A stretch of DNA of 64,000 nt from Isoetes taiwanensis (lineage: Eukaryota > Streptophyta > Lycopodiopsida > Isoetales > Isoetaceae), in the NCBI GenBank assembly GCA_021234155.1, contig JAJEKV010000084.1, positions 3,847,702-3,911,701 on the forward strand. The letters are read 5' to 3'. The translations under genes and the position numbers were made by a program. Below the pieces are notes generated by a model. It saw only the letters and a program-made list of their open reading frames with translations, made no database searches and was not told where the DNA came from. Shown here piece by piece: positions 50,488 through 61,739 of the stretch. The stretch's first letter is position 1, and each line of letters opens with the position of its first letter.

Positions 50488-50813
50488 CTATTGATTTTTT
50501 TACTTGATTTCATTCTGCAATTTCTCCTAGCTCCCATATTATTTTGCTCTTAGGTTTTTGGGCACAAGTACTTCAGGTTGTCTAGTTCAAAAGCCATTTG
50601 ACTCTTTGCAAAAAATCAATCACCAAAATTACAAAAAGCAAATGAGTGCCTGGTTTTTTTTTTTTTTTTTAATTGCAAATTATAACCTTCCATTTTGAAC
50701 ATGTAATTCTCCATAATCTTAGTTCTAAATCAAGCCAACTTTTCTTGCACATATTTCTAATAGTTTTTTCTGATATTATATTTTAAAATCAGCCAAAAAT
50801 GTTAAATAACACT
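50488..50813. repeat. Direct repeat of about 320 bp, copy 1
   Basis: From ATTGATTTTTTTACTTG to GTTAAATAACAC, nearly identical to 51,667-51,980 apart from a longer T-run. The intervening 850 bp has no coding content. Confidence 0.9.
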
Positions 50814-51666
50814 CAAGATATCATCATTTGAGCATGCATATATATTTTTGTCACAAGGAAGTGCATTAGCCAAAGTTTCTGCCCACTTTGAACCTGTTTT
50901 GTCATCCATTCCAGATCCAAATTGAGCCAAATTTTTTCCACATGTTACCACAAGTTTTCTCCGATTTGTTCTTGAAAAATTATGTGGAAATGATCAGTAT
51001 ATCTCGAAATATTCAGATCTGAGTGCAATTGTCTCATTTTGCTTTAGCGTTCATAAAATGATTGATACTTCTTTGCAAATTTTCAATGAAGTTTGGCTGC
51101 CTGTTGTTGGGTATGCTTCCAACTGAGGAAGTAATATATGACTTGTGGTTGCAACATTCATATCAAAGCTTGCATTTGAACTAATGCACCTCAGAAGTAT
51201 TCACCGTATATAGTATCCCAAAATGATTATGTCAGTGCGCGAGAGGAGGACAAGCCATATGATCAAATTTTGCAGGATGCATGAGAATTTATGACAAACT
51301 CAATAATTTCAACCCTTTTGAACACTTCTAGTAAAGATAATCTGTTACTGTTTCTATACCGAAATGAAACTCGATGTCGCCATGTCATTCAGAACACTGA
51401 AATTACCTCAGAGGCCAAGTTATATGGCCAGTTATTTCAAAGAACATAACAGAAATGCCTTACCAAACAGTAGTTATAGGCACCACCTGGGCCAATTGAC
51501 TACAAATGTGCTGGACTTGAGATCCTTTGGCGCTTCTTGGCCAAGGGTTGGTCTTCTGCCCATGAAATCAGGTCCTTAGGGTAAGTTAGCATCCAGAGTT
51601 TGTTAGCATAGCCGATTTGTAGTTTTGACTTGGATAAATCACCCGTCCATTGACACTTGGTTTGCA
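50814..51666. other. Spacer between the 320-bp direct repeats
   Basis: I see no primer-binding site after copy 1 and no polypurine tract before copy 2. No ORF is recognised. Confidence 0.5.
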
Positions 51667-51980
51667 TTGATTTTTTTACTTGATTTCATCTTGCAATTTC
51701 TCCTAGCTCCCATATTAGTTTGCTCTTAGGTTTTTGGGCACAAGCACTTCAGGTTGTCTAGTTCAAAAACCATTTGACTCTTTGCAAAAAAACAACCACC
51801 AAAATTACGAAAAGCAAATGAGTGCCTGGTTTTTTTTTGAAATTGCAATTTACATCCTTCCATTTTGAACATGTAATTCTCCATAATCTTAGTTCTAAAT
51901 CAAGCCAACTTTTCTTGCACATATTTCTAATAGTTTTTTCGATATTATGTCTCAAAATCAGCCAAAAATGTTAAATAACA
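51667..51980. repeat. Direct repeat of about 320 bp, copy 2
   Basis: Same boundaries as copy 1 (ATTGATTTTTTTACTTG...AAATAACAC). It could be one member of an old TRIM-like pair or a segmental duplication; flanking 5-mers do not match. Confidence 0.9.
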
Positions 51981-52139
51981 CGATTATATTCCATTACAAA
52001 ATATTCATTTCAATGTATCATTCTTTAATGTGTTTAAACTTCTTCCACATGTTCAAAATTACCTAAGCTGCATTGCAATAACTACACGAAACAACATGTG
52101 GTATTGGGGCAATCCATAACGTATGGGCACCTTGTTTAC

Positions 52140-52365
52140 TTACTCACTTATATCATTTTAGAAGCTTCTAACACATTCTAAAGGTTTTTAGAACTTTCTA
52201 GAACATTCTAAACATCTTAGAACTTTCTAAATTGCTCTAGAACTTTTGAAGAACATTTTAGGATCTTTTAGAATATTTTAGGACATTTTGGGACTTTCTA
52301 GAATTATCTAGAAATTTCTAGAATCTGAGGGCCGAGATTGCACCACATGACGCCTTCCACACCGT
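52140..52365. repeat. Relic of the window-start composite repeat
   Basis: TAGAACTTTCTAGAACATTC-type repeats run to about 52,325. They are followed by GAGGGCCGAGATTGCACCAC, the counterpart of AGGGCCGAGATCGTGCCATG near 1981. Confidence 0.75.
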
Positions 52366-52700
52366 CGATGTATATTGACCCTATTTTCTTATTATATTAA
52401 GAAAATTAACCCCGAAAACTAGCAGAACGGCAGGGTTGGGAAGGAGGCTAGGCAGTCGGTCTCGCGTTGGTTTTTCGTCCGTGGTATTTCGAAGATCGTA
52501 TGGGTTGGGACAATATATATTCATTGTTAGTCGAGTTAATGTAATATGGATTTGAAGGTGATGCAGCTTTCCAACCTTCCATCAAGTGTCATATTTTTCA
52601 TGCCTCTGGTGGTTTGTATTTTACTAGCCTCCATATTTTACATGGGTGCAGTGGTTGCAATAGCAGCAGTAATAAATATATACGTTTTGGGCTTTCTCAA

Positions 52701-53195
52701 TAAGGGAGGGTGCCCGGTTTTGGAACAGGGGCCCTAATATGGCGCACCTTTATGGCACACTGTAACGGCCAGGATCTTTCCATTTGAGCTTTCTTTTAGG
52801 ACTTTTGATTTGAATGGCCAGGATCTTCCGGTTCTGCTATTTTCATATTTAATAAAATAACTTTTTTTTTTTTGGGGGTTTTCAAATGGACCAACATCAT
52901 TGTAAAGAGCTCAGTTAAACCTTTAATTTGACTATTCATATGTCTCATTTTGAGCTTGTTAGGATAAAAAACAAACGCCAGGACACTTAAGTGTGCCATG
53001 TTGGGCAAAAAAGGGGGTCACTTTAGTGTCTCATAACTTTTGCTACAGGGCACCGGAGTAGGCAATTTTAGGGTCACTGGAAAGAGCAACTTCAGAAGAT
53101 TCAAATGAGCCCTTCTTTGTCCTCATCTGAGCAGCAACGGGCTTTCATCGGACCATTTTGCTCTTAAGTGTGCCGTCACCGGGCACCCTCCCTTA
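52701..53195. mobile_element. MITE-like element with GGGAGGGTGCCCGGT inverted termini
   Basis: AGGGAGGGTGCCCGGT at 52,703 and its reverse complement ending at 53,193 bound about 490 bp. TA flanks both sides (52,701-52,702 and 53,194-53,195), consistent with a TA target duplication (Tc1/mariner-like). GGCCAGGATCTT is repeated inside. The open frame at 52,546-52,737 runs into the left end and is probably incidental. Confidence 0.7.
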
Positions 53196-54473
53196 AGCAA
53201 CTACTGCCTGACATCATCCTCCAAACGAATGTAACAAGTATCACGACATGATAAGTGGCACACCTAATTTTAAATAGGAGAAATATTACAGGTTTCTCAT
53301 TGCGTGTGTTGATTAACCAAAATATAGCATCTGGGCATGATTAACATGCAACTTATTTACATAGATTGAAGCAAAGCGCTAAATTATTGACCTTTTGATT
53401 GCGACATGTTTTGGTAGAGCTTGTGGCTTTCAGATTCCTATCTGCCCATGTTGTTGCATGCAGTTGCAAAGAAACAGACCGGTGGTGAATGTCGGAGGCA
53501 TGGTCGCTGAAGTCGGTCCTGCCAGCAATTTTCTAATAAATAGCATAGTGGTTCTTGCACCATGGATTCATGCAAGAGTTTTTAAGTAATAAAATATGCT
53601 GGCCCTTGATGTGGGAGATTCCATAAAGATAAAGAGAGCGATGCAATGAAGAGCCAAATCAGTAAAAACAATATTTGAGACATGGTATAACTTATTGCAG
53701 TTGCTTATCATGAAGTTGTAGATCAATGAAAGGCAATTGTAGCTCGACTTAATGATTGTCATTCTAACAGTCATTATTGTACTATAGTTATAGGGTTCTT
53801 GGAAAAATTGTTTTGTGTATACATGCTGCACATGATGCAAAATCATAGGAATCCAAGATGTCATATTTGTCATTGCAACCGTGGATTCTTGCAAGGCTGT
53901 TTGCCTGATTGGATGTTAATGTGAACAAAGCAGAGGTAAATAGGCACTGTTTACCGCATAAATGCAGGAAAGAAATGATTTCCTTTTAAATGCAAAGTTG
54001 CTCAGTTGCTGTAAGATTGGATTTTGCACGTAAGATGTTCTGCATGCATTTAAATCACCATATATGCTGCACTGCTAAAATGTCCCATAGCTTGGATAAG
54101 TTTGCACTATTCTCGTAAAATTGCAGCATTCTGACAGTGCACACGACACTCAATCCTAGGGACACGGATAATTGGCATAATCAGTTGATGCTAATTTTTG
54201 CAGTAAATGCATGCTTGAAAATTCATACAGCTTGAAGCATATAAGGCATTACATTCTTACCAATTTGGTGCAAGATAAGTTTCCACTAAATCACCCTTTT
54301 ATCCACACAACCTTGCTGGTGTCCATTTGCATGACTTCCAAATGTAGCCTCCTCGCCTCTTCAACTTTGGTTAGTTACATCTTAGCAGTGAACATCCACA
54401 TGGCAGTTGAAACTTTTTTGCTCCACTTCATAGATTTATGAGCAAGATGCATACATGTTTCATCATTTGGAAC
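53196..54473. other. Unassigned stretch
   Basis: Low-resemblance open frames exist (53,395-53,589 plus). No gene model or element boundary was found. Confidence 0.4.
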
Positions 54474-54584
54474 CTGTTCCAAAGGGCTATCATCTTCATT
54501 TATTCGTGGAGCTGTTATCACGGTACCACTTCCTACGGCAAAATCATATTTCTGGCACTCCATTTTTATGTCTGCATATTGCTC
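54474..54584 (-). CDS. Exon-like segment, unidentified minus-strand gene
   Basis: An acceptor (TTTTATTTCAAG) and a donor (CAG|GTTCC) bound exactly 37 open codons, starting E-Q-Y-A-D-I-K-M-E-C-Q-K-Y-D-F and ending E-D-D-S-P-L-E-Q. This is hydrophilic and protein-like, but no family is recognised. Linking it to the segments at 55,111 and 56,746 is speculative. Confidence 0.35.
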
Positions 54585-55110
54585 CTTGAAATAAAACCAG
54601 TGGCATCTCATATTATGTTATACAGACATACCAGGTTTCTGTATCCAACAAAATGTAGTGGTATATTATATTCTGTTTAAGACTACCTGTAAGCAACACA
54701 TATTAATAGCCCTTCTCATGCATCTTGTCTGTAAAATGGCCCCATAGCAGTTACAAGAAGGCAGAGTCATGTAATCAGCTTTCTAGCTAAATATCTACCT
54801 TGGTTGATGAGACACTTAGTATGTTTTACACAGCACATGAATAGAAATATCTTCTTTGGTAATCACTCTCCTGACTTTTTCGAACAGATCAAGGGTTACA
54901 CTTGTGATACATTCTGTGCTACTTCGAACTAGTTTGATGGATCCAGTATCAACACATTACTTATGCAAAATACTGCTTTTCTAACACAGCAAACTGTAAA
55001 TAACAAATGGTGCTTCCTTGCAGCTAGTATATTCGACAAGCAACATGGTCAATGTTGCAGCTGGTGGCTCTTATAATGGCAATAATGGTAGTTAGCTACA
55101 AGCCAAGTAC

Positions 55111-55149
55111 CTGCGAATGTTCTGAAGCCTTTCCCTCTCTGCTCTGATG
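55111..55149 (-). CDS. Exon-like segment (39 bp), unidentified
   Basis: A strong acceptor (ATCTTCTTGCAG) and donor (CGCAG|GTAC) bound 39 bp. In one phase it reads I-R-A-E-R-E-R-L-Q-N-I-R, coiled-coil-like. In phase 0 it would join the 54,474-54,584 segment without a stop. Confidence 0.3.
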
Positions 55150-56640
55150 CTGCAAGAAGATATTGTGTATAGTCATGCAAGAAACCAATGAAATGGGAAT
55201 TAGTTGTTCTCAACAATCAGAAGTTTCCAGACTTACTTTAAAATGATCATGCAATGCATTATCTTTTCTGTTAAAGATCATTAACATTTTCCAATGTTGC
55301 TTGAACAAATCTAAAAATAGAAGCACAAGTACGAAGAGATGAAACCCTTGATTCATGCAAACAGTAAAAATTCCTATACAATTATCTTGAAGTGTTTCAT
55401 GTTTATAGATATCATATCATGTCAGGCTCCAGGGTGAGTGTTTAATACAATCTGTAGGTTGCATTTCTCTCCTCATCATGCCATAATAAGCTTTCGAGCA
55501 TACATAAATAGGCTTGAATGACTGCTCAGGTTTTCTAATTCCAGATTGGTGCACAAACAAATAATTTTTCCTAGCTGGTCATCAGTCTATTGATGCCTAA
55601 AGGACCTGCATATAACATGCACGATAGTCTCTAGCCTAAACATCAAAAGCCAGGCCACTAGGCTGGCTGTGCTGACTGGGAGGTTATGAGTGGACCAATC
55701 ATCTCGATTTACCTTGACAATTGAGCAATCTCCAATAAGCACTCTGAGACCATATCTCAGAAAAATTGTTGCTAGATTTCTCTTGCTCGCAAGAAATGCT
55801 GAGGTTTTCGTTTGCTTTTGAAACATTCAGACACTTTGTTGAATAGGAAAAACTAATTCCAAATATACCTCTACTAGATGCTTCAGATAATTATCGGCAT
55901 GTGGGGCAAAAAAACCACATCGGAACTGTAGACGTAATCCAAAGAAGCAGAATGCAGATGGGAATGAATACAAATAACAACTCATGATGGTGTTGCTAGC
56001 CAGCTATAAGTGTTCATGCTGCTCCACAAAGCCTCAAGAACATCTTGAGCTAGATTAGAGACAACACACATTTTTACAGTCTGCTCTTGTGGCAAGGCAC
56101 AACAGCATGGCATATAAAAGCACCTGGATGTTTCAATACTAATGAGATGGTACAAATAAAGGCATATGAGTTAAGCAATAAGACCCTGTAGTAAAACTGT
56201 CTCCATAGTATAAGATTTGACCATCTCCTCCAAGCAATAAGCAAAGTAGTTCATGCGCTAAGAAATTATTCTCTATAGAACTATTCAAAATTGCCAATCA
56301 TGGCTTTGGATCACTACATGCCAATATCTCAAGCAGCCTATACACAACAATCTGCCATGAGATATACGCTGCCATATAAGGATAAACTAGGTTTCATTGT
56401 AAAAATAGAGCATATGCTAGAACATATAGAGGGAAAACCTGGAATCATATATCTAATTGAAGCAAGTGTAGGCATGTCAAAAATAAGGGGACTAAAAGAA
56501 TACCAGTCCTTTGGAAAGGATTTGAACATGAAGAAGTAATATAGTGCATCATAAAGTTAGTTTCTAATCCTGCGCTTAATGCTATAAAACCTCAATTGCA
56601 ACTACAAAGAAAAATTGCAAGATTAGAGAAAAAGAGCAGA
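55150..56640. other. Mostly non-coding, possible intron/3' DNA
   Basis: One further minus-strand open piece with splice-like ends lies near 55,717-55,803. Otherwise nothing is recognised. A plus-strand frame at 56,291-56,539 has no family resemblance. Confidence 0.3.
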
Positions 56641-56649
56641 GCCTCATAC

Positions 56650-57240
56650 CTTTCTCTGGTGATAGGATCCTGAAGGAGACAAAAGACAATCAACAGCCAT
56701 ACGGCAAGCCAAGAAGGCTTAGCAGGAGATCCACAAACTCTTAACCTGCTTCTGCATACAGGATTCTTTCATCGGAATCTTCCAGAATCCTCTTCAATCT
56801 GGAAAGCAAATGCAAAAAATGAGTAGGTAAGATGCATGTAATGACCTGGCTAGAGTATATTATCCGGCCCCCCTGTGGCCCCCCTGTCACAGGCATGGAA
56901 TTATCCGGCCCCCCTCCCCGACAGCGTGGCATGGAACGGGTTGATCCATTCTTGATCAGTGCGTGGAGTGCCTTCTTCATGGTGTTTAATAGTTTTTTAT
57001 TGTAAAACGGTGGCGGAACAGGTGCGACAATCGTGGAGATAACAGATGGGGGGCCGGATAATTCCATGCCTGTGACAGGGGGGCCACAGGGGGGCCGGAT
57101 AATAAACCTGATCCAATGACCTTTCGGATTGGTAGACTTGGCCTCGTCGAAATCAAATGGGGTTGCTTCTGCTGCTGTCTTACGCAACGCACTTTGGCTG
57201 CCTCCTCTTAAGCAAAACGGTGGTTCCCATGGCAACAGTG
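56650..57240 (-). CDS. Exon-like segments of an unidentified minus-strand gene
   Basis: An upstream segment (about 57,113-57,240) reads P-F-D-F-D-E-A-K-S-T-N-P-K-G-H-W-I-R up to a donor (AG|GTTTAT). A second (56,746-56,798; acceptor TTTGCTTTCCAG, donor CAG|GTTAAG) continues in phase with L-K-R-I-L-E-D-S-D-E-R-I-L-Y-A-E-A. A third, 20 bp (56,650-56,669), follows. The intron between the first two holds a MITE. The obvious ATG (57,234) is in another frame, so the start is unresolved. The segments fit together well, but I cannot name the protein. Confidence 0.4.
56856..57106. mobile_element. MITE with 54-bp GC-rich inverted repeats
   Basis: TATTATCCGGCCCCCC at 56,858 and its complement at the right end (to about 57,104) start terminal inverted repeats of about 54 bp. 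Each arm contains a second TTATCCGGCCCCCC copy (TGTGGCCCCCCTGTCACAGG lies between). A TA on both sides of TCCGG...CCGGA suggests a TA target duplication. It sits in a predicted intron. Confidence 0.85.
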
Positions 57241-57299
57241 GATGAAGGATGCAGCCGCGAAGAGAAGGAAGCCGACAGACAAAGGAGTAGGAAGGAAAT

Positions 57300-57420
57300 T
57301 ACTGGATTTTTAGAATTTCCAGAACCGTTGATGCCGAAAATAAGAGATCCGATGGACAGGAATTTTTTTTAGCTTACGTGGCATAACACGTGGCATATCT
57401 AGAATTGCAGGAAAACGGGC
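57300..57420 (-). promoter_or_regulatory. Promoter-like segment with two ACGTGGC (G-box/ABRE) motifs
   Basis: GCTTACGTGGCATAACACGTGGC lies in this stretch (two ACGTGGC cores about 57,378-57,400), just upstream of the minus-strand exon-like segment at 57,240. It shares GATCYGATGG, ACACGTGG and TAGAATTGCA with segments at 58.9 and 60.9 kb. Confidence 0.45.
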
Positions 57421-57489
57421 AGCTCGCAATTAAACAACTGGACTTTTTGCAAAGCAAATTCCCCGATTCAAGCAATTCACATGTTTTAG

Positions 57490-57780
57490 AAATCAAATTG
57501 CAGATGTTAAATAAATAAGAAAACTGAATGTTTTAGAGCAAACTATGGCACTTTTTCGTAGGTCCTTGCAAAACATACATTCTTCATTCTGGCGGTGGAT
57601 TTGAAGATCCGCAACTGCAGCTCCAATGTGCATCTGTGTCATGATTAGACTTATGAAACTCCCCACAAAATTCTTCAATACTGGCTGAACAAATGAAAGA
57701 ACACAACAAACGAAATTACTGAAACGTAGAACAAAAACCTCAAAAGCCATCTCTGGACAACAATCCTCTCCGCCATGATG
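57490..57780 (-). CDS. Hypothetical minus-strand reading frame
   Basis: A frame from ATG at about 57,750 includes Q-P-V-L-K-N-F-V-G-S-F-I-S-L-I-M-T-Q-M-H and G-A-A-V-A-D-L-Q-I-H-R-Q-N-E-E, with an in-line donor (GAAT|GTATGT). An alternative spliced reading from ATG at 57,777 is also possible. No family is recognised and the coding status is unproven. Confidence 0.25.
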
Positions 57781-58037
57781 TTCTTTCAGAACTCTGTTTT
57801 TCTTCTAAAATATAGGTTTGTCTAGCTGCACAGAGAAATCTAAAACAGAGATGTTTCAAAAACCCTAATAGTCTAATTGGACATCTTGTAGGCATACTCA
57901 GTTTTGTTTCAGAAAAAGAAACCTGGCAAATCAGCGAGGGAAAACCTAGTGCACCGGATGAGCTGTTGCTTCCTGATTTCTTGATCTTGAATCAATAATG
58001 GAAGGCAGAGGAGAAGAATTATGTCGGATAATGTGCA

Positions 58038-58149
58038 GGATATGATTACGTTCTTAAGAAAACCCAAACGTTCATAATAAAGAGGAAAGAAAAGGATATG
58101 ATTACGTTCTTAAGAAAACCCAAACGTTCATAATAAAGAGGAAAGAAAT
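58038..58149. repeat. Tandem duplication, 56-bp period
   Basis: Units 58,038-58,093 and 58,094-58,149 both start GGATATGATTACGTTCTTAA and differ at about one base. Confidence 0.88.
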
Positions 58150-58573
58150 GGATCCGGGAAAGCAAAATACCTCAAGAATAGAGACTTCAGATCAAAACAC
58201 ATATGATGCTCCAAAATCTGCTTGCTCCTGCGTCACTTACTTGCTCCCATATCTGCAACAAACAGAACTGGTGAGTTTAAGACGAATCCTGAGAAGCAAA
58301 AGAGACCTAGGCTTGTAGAAGCGTCTTAGAAAATACTGGATCACCATAGATTGTTGCAGGAGTAAGGGGCCAGAGCAGGCATTCTAATACACCGCCATGA
58401 TTCTGAGACCTGAGACCTGGGGAGAATGTAACGGGCAGCATCTCTTTAATGCATCCACTGCCACGCTAAAAAAAAAAACGGACTTTTCTTGCCATGGCCA
58501 AATCAGGTGCCCTAAAACAGTATAAAATCATAAACGAATCAAGAAAATATTTAAGAAGAGAAGACCGCCGATC

Positions 58574-58820
58574 TTGGAGAAAAGCACTGACCCACATCCG
58601 CAGCAGAAAATTTGAGCTTATTAACGGTAACAAAAGCCGAAAGGCAGGGCCAAAGCAGAGCAGTTGTGCAGAAGAAACATGGCAAGAAAAATGCGAAGGT
58701 TGGAGAAAAGCACTGACCCAACTCCGCAGCATTGGAGCTTATTAATAGTAACAAAAGCCGAAAGGCTCGGCCGAAGCAGAGCAATTGTTTAGGAAAAACA
58801 AGGCAAGAAAAATGCGAAGG
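58574..58820. repeat. Tandem duplication, about 125-bp period
   Basis: Units at 58,574-58,699 and 58,700-58,820 share TTGGAGAAAAGCACTGACCC, AACAAAAGCCGAAAGGC and GGCAAGAAAAATGCGAAGG, with modest divergence. Confidence 0.85.
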
Positions 58821-58906
58821 ATCAGAGAAGAAATAAGATGAAGGATTGATCGTGCTTGGAAGAGGAAAAATACACGGGATTGATCAAGCCAAGGGACCGC
58901 TTCTCT

Positions 58907-59046
58907 TCCCATCTCCGTGCCCATTTTTTTGGCCGAATTTCCTTGGCCTTAGATTTGTAAAACTAGAGATCTGATGGTGCAAAATAAACCACATCAGATT
59001 TTGATGACATGGAAATTACACGTGGATAGGCTAGAATTTGAGGAAA
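58907..59046 (-). promoter_or_regulatory. Promoter-like duplicated segment, copy 1 (G-box)
   Basis: It contains CATCTCCGTGCCCATTTTT, CTTGGCCTTAGATTTG, AGATCTGATGGTGCAAAATA, ACATCAGATTTTGATGACAT and ACACGTGGATAGGCTAGAAT. All recur in the same order at 60,887-61,036 with few changes. Confidence 0.6.
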
Positions 59047-60560
59047 GGGTGTAGGCCCGTTGGGGCTGTGCCCAATCTATTCACAAAAGTTCCTTCATGT
59101 CTTTTGCAAACAGATGGCATTTCAATGTAGAAATTTTGGACCAAGGAATTGACATCAAAGAATTATACTTCCCCAAGTTTACCAATCAACGAACCAATGT
59201 ATGGCTATACATGGTTTCAACTGCATAATGGCAGCTAAAAATGATACTCCCGGAATAACTTAAAAACAGCTGGTGGTCTGGTCCTACAATAGCTGGGGTT
59301 GATTGGCTTTTCCCAACTTTCTATTCGATCGCATCCAGGGGAATTCCTTGCAGAGGAAAAATGCATTTCTATTTCAAGGAACCCCTTAAGAAAAATAATG
59401 TACTTTTGGTACCAACATCTGCTGTGACTAAGCATCATGTGAGAAAACAGAGAAAAAAAGGTAACACACATTCTGTAAATAAAATATTCCAAATTATCTG
59501 GCAGCGTCCGCTAAGGGATGTAAAGAAACCCCATCTGTGATCCAGATTATTTCCATATATACCAGCATATGTAACTCATGGAAATTATAGGAGAATAAGC
59601 ACATTTTTTGTGTTTTGAAGAATCCGTTTGCTGCTTCTCTGTGGTAATGAAAGGAAAACCCAAGTTACACTATGTTGACAAGCTTAAACAAGATTCCTTA
59701 TAAAAAGAAATGAGACTCCACATTTACAAGCTTACAAGGTTTTATATGCTATATACCAAGAAGGATGTGAATTACATTTCAGAAGCTACAATTCCATTTG
59801 ACTTTATAATTCTACAGTTGCATCATGCCAAAATAGTGTTTATCTTGCAGTTATAGTTAAGTAAGACAATGCACTTTCAAAGGATTACAACCTCCAGAGT
59901 AAGCTTTACATATATCCACATACCATTTGCTTTGTCTGGTGGCTGAGGCCAGACTACCACATGCATTGTAATTACATGGAAACATGATTCTGTGAGTAAT
60001 GTCTTGAGCATGCAGATTCAGGGCCATTGCCATCAGTATTCCTGGACAGTATAACTGTTTTCAAGCCAGCCAATCCCTGTGCAGCATAGGCAAACGTAGA
60101 CATCGGACTTGTAATTAGTGTATTGCAGAAGGATACATATACTTCGAAGTGTTCACGGAAATACCTCTTACCTTTGTTTGAAGCAGTGGGCAACTATGGA
60201 AGAGATGAGTAGTAGAAAGCTCTTATCTCTGCACTGAAATGGAGAATGTATTTTGACAAGGCCAAGCTATCTCTAATGGTCCTTGGTATGGATAATCCAA
60301 AGCCAAAAACTAATATATTCATAGAGCTGCCCAAAAGATTATGAGCCCTATAGCTGTGCCAGCAGGGAGACTTAGCAGTGGAACCACTCTAGATATGTGC
60401 CTAGTTTCTCTCCTGCATTAAAAAAGGAAACGTGTTACAAGAACATTCCCTCAGATCATGTGAATTTTTTAACGAAAATCATCCAATGTTTTATGCCCAA
60501 AGAATTCCATATCATGTCAATTGATTGTTTTCACTCCTTTGCTTCGACAATTGCCCCCAC
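59047..60560. other. Intergenic stretch
   Basis: Nothing recognised; scattered short open frames only. Confidence 0.45.
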
Positions 60561-60569
60561 ACTCCTACT

Positions 60570-60657
60570 ATACACAAGGGCATTTTGGTAATTTTGAAAC
60601 TCATAAGGGCATTTTGGTAATTACACAAACTCATAAGGGTATTTTGGTAGTTTTCCC
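60570..60657. mobile_element. Solo arm of the hairpin MITE family
   Basis: TACACAAGGGCATTTTGGTA through GGTAGTTTTCCC matches the right arm of the 28.4-kb element. The left arm is absent. Confidence 0.85.
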
Positions 60658-60886
60658 AAAAATAAAAAATCCTTTAACTCCGTTAAACCACGTTCGCCAA
60701 CATGGTACAGCAGAGCGAGGCAAAGCTTAAAATCTTACAGAATCGCCAAGGCCATGCCATAAAGCTGGGATAGCCAAGTTCAGAACAGCAAAGGAACAGT
60801 AGAACACAATGTGCTAGGGCCACGCCGAAAGCTCTTCGGCAGAGCTTCAAAGGAGGCTTGAAAAAAAAAAAAGGAAGTAATTACTT

Positions 60887-61036
60887 CGTGACCCTTTCCA
60901 TCTCCGTGCCCATTTTTGGCAGATTTTCTAATTTCCCTGGCCTTAGATTTGCAAAAGCCAAGATCTGATGGTGCAAAATAAGGCACATCAGATTTTGATG
61001 ACATGGAAATTACACGTGGATAGGCTAGAATTGCAA
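60887..61036 (-). promoter_or_regulatory. Promoter-like duplicated segment, copy 2 (G-box)
   Basis: Second copy of the 58.9-kb segment with the same motif order, including the CACGTGG G-box. A run of about 30 A follows at 61,071. Confidence 0.6.
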
Positions 61037-61067
61037 GAAAGGCTGTAGGCATGGTAGGGCTGGTGTG

Positions 61068-61106
<39 letters not shown>

Positions 61107-61109
61107 AAC

Positions 61110-61739
61110 TAGCGGAATTGCAGGCTTGGGGTGAAGGTTGGGGTGGATGGAGTAGTGACATTGAGGAAGCTTAATTTTGACATGATTGTCTAATGGAGTT
61201 TGTGTGTTAAGACATGAAGTGAAAGTTGCTTAACACTTACGATTAGTGCAAGCTATACATATAGAGGGGCGATAGGGAAAGTGTGTGAATTTCAGCGCTT
61301 TGTCATAACGCTATATGATGGCATTTAGAAGGTATTGTGAATTTGAATGGTATGTGATAGGGCTATATGATGGCATTATTGATCGGGATTACTTAAGATT
61401 TTCACAATTGACGAGTACATTACAATTGCAATGTAGATTTTCTATCTATCTACATTGCAAGGTTGTGGCGACTTGTAGGTATATGCAGTTTTTCGTGTTG
61501 GGTGGTTTTTGTAGTTGTTGGGTGACTTTAATACGAGCATTGGTGTACAATTGTGACCTTTCCAACATAGTTTGCAATCAACTAAATATGTACTCTTTAG
61601 AAATGAGCATTGAATTAAGTAGGTTCAATCTATAAACAGCGAAATTTATGCTTTTGTAAACATATTGCATAAAAGAATGTATATGACAAAACTCAAATAA
61701 ACTTCTCCTTTATGAAGTTATCGACAATAGGGATCAATA
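61110..61739. other. Intergenic stretch before L1-C
   Basis: GGCTATATGATGGCATT occurs twice (with one change) near 61,308 and 61,361. No gene is recognised. Confidence 0.45.

Noticed and set aside
50488..51980. Complete LTR retrotransposon
   Set aside because: No primer-binding site, polypurine tract, coding domain or matching target duplication.
58466..58924. Minus-strand frames with repeated L-C-F-G-x-A-F-R-L-L
   Set aside because: They are produced by the 125-bp tandem duplication and overlap antisense frames of equal length; no coding evidence.
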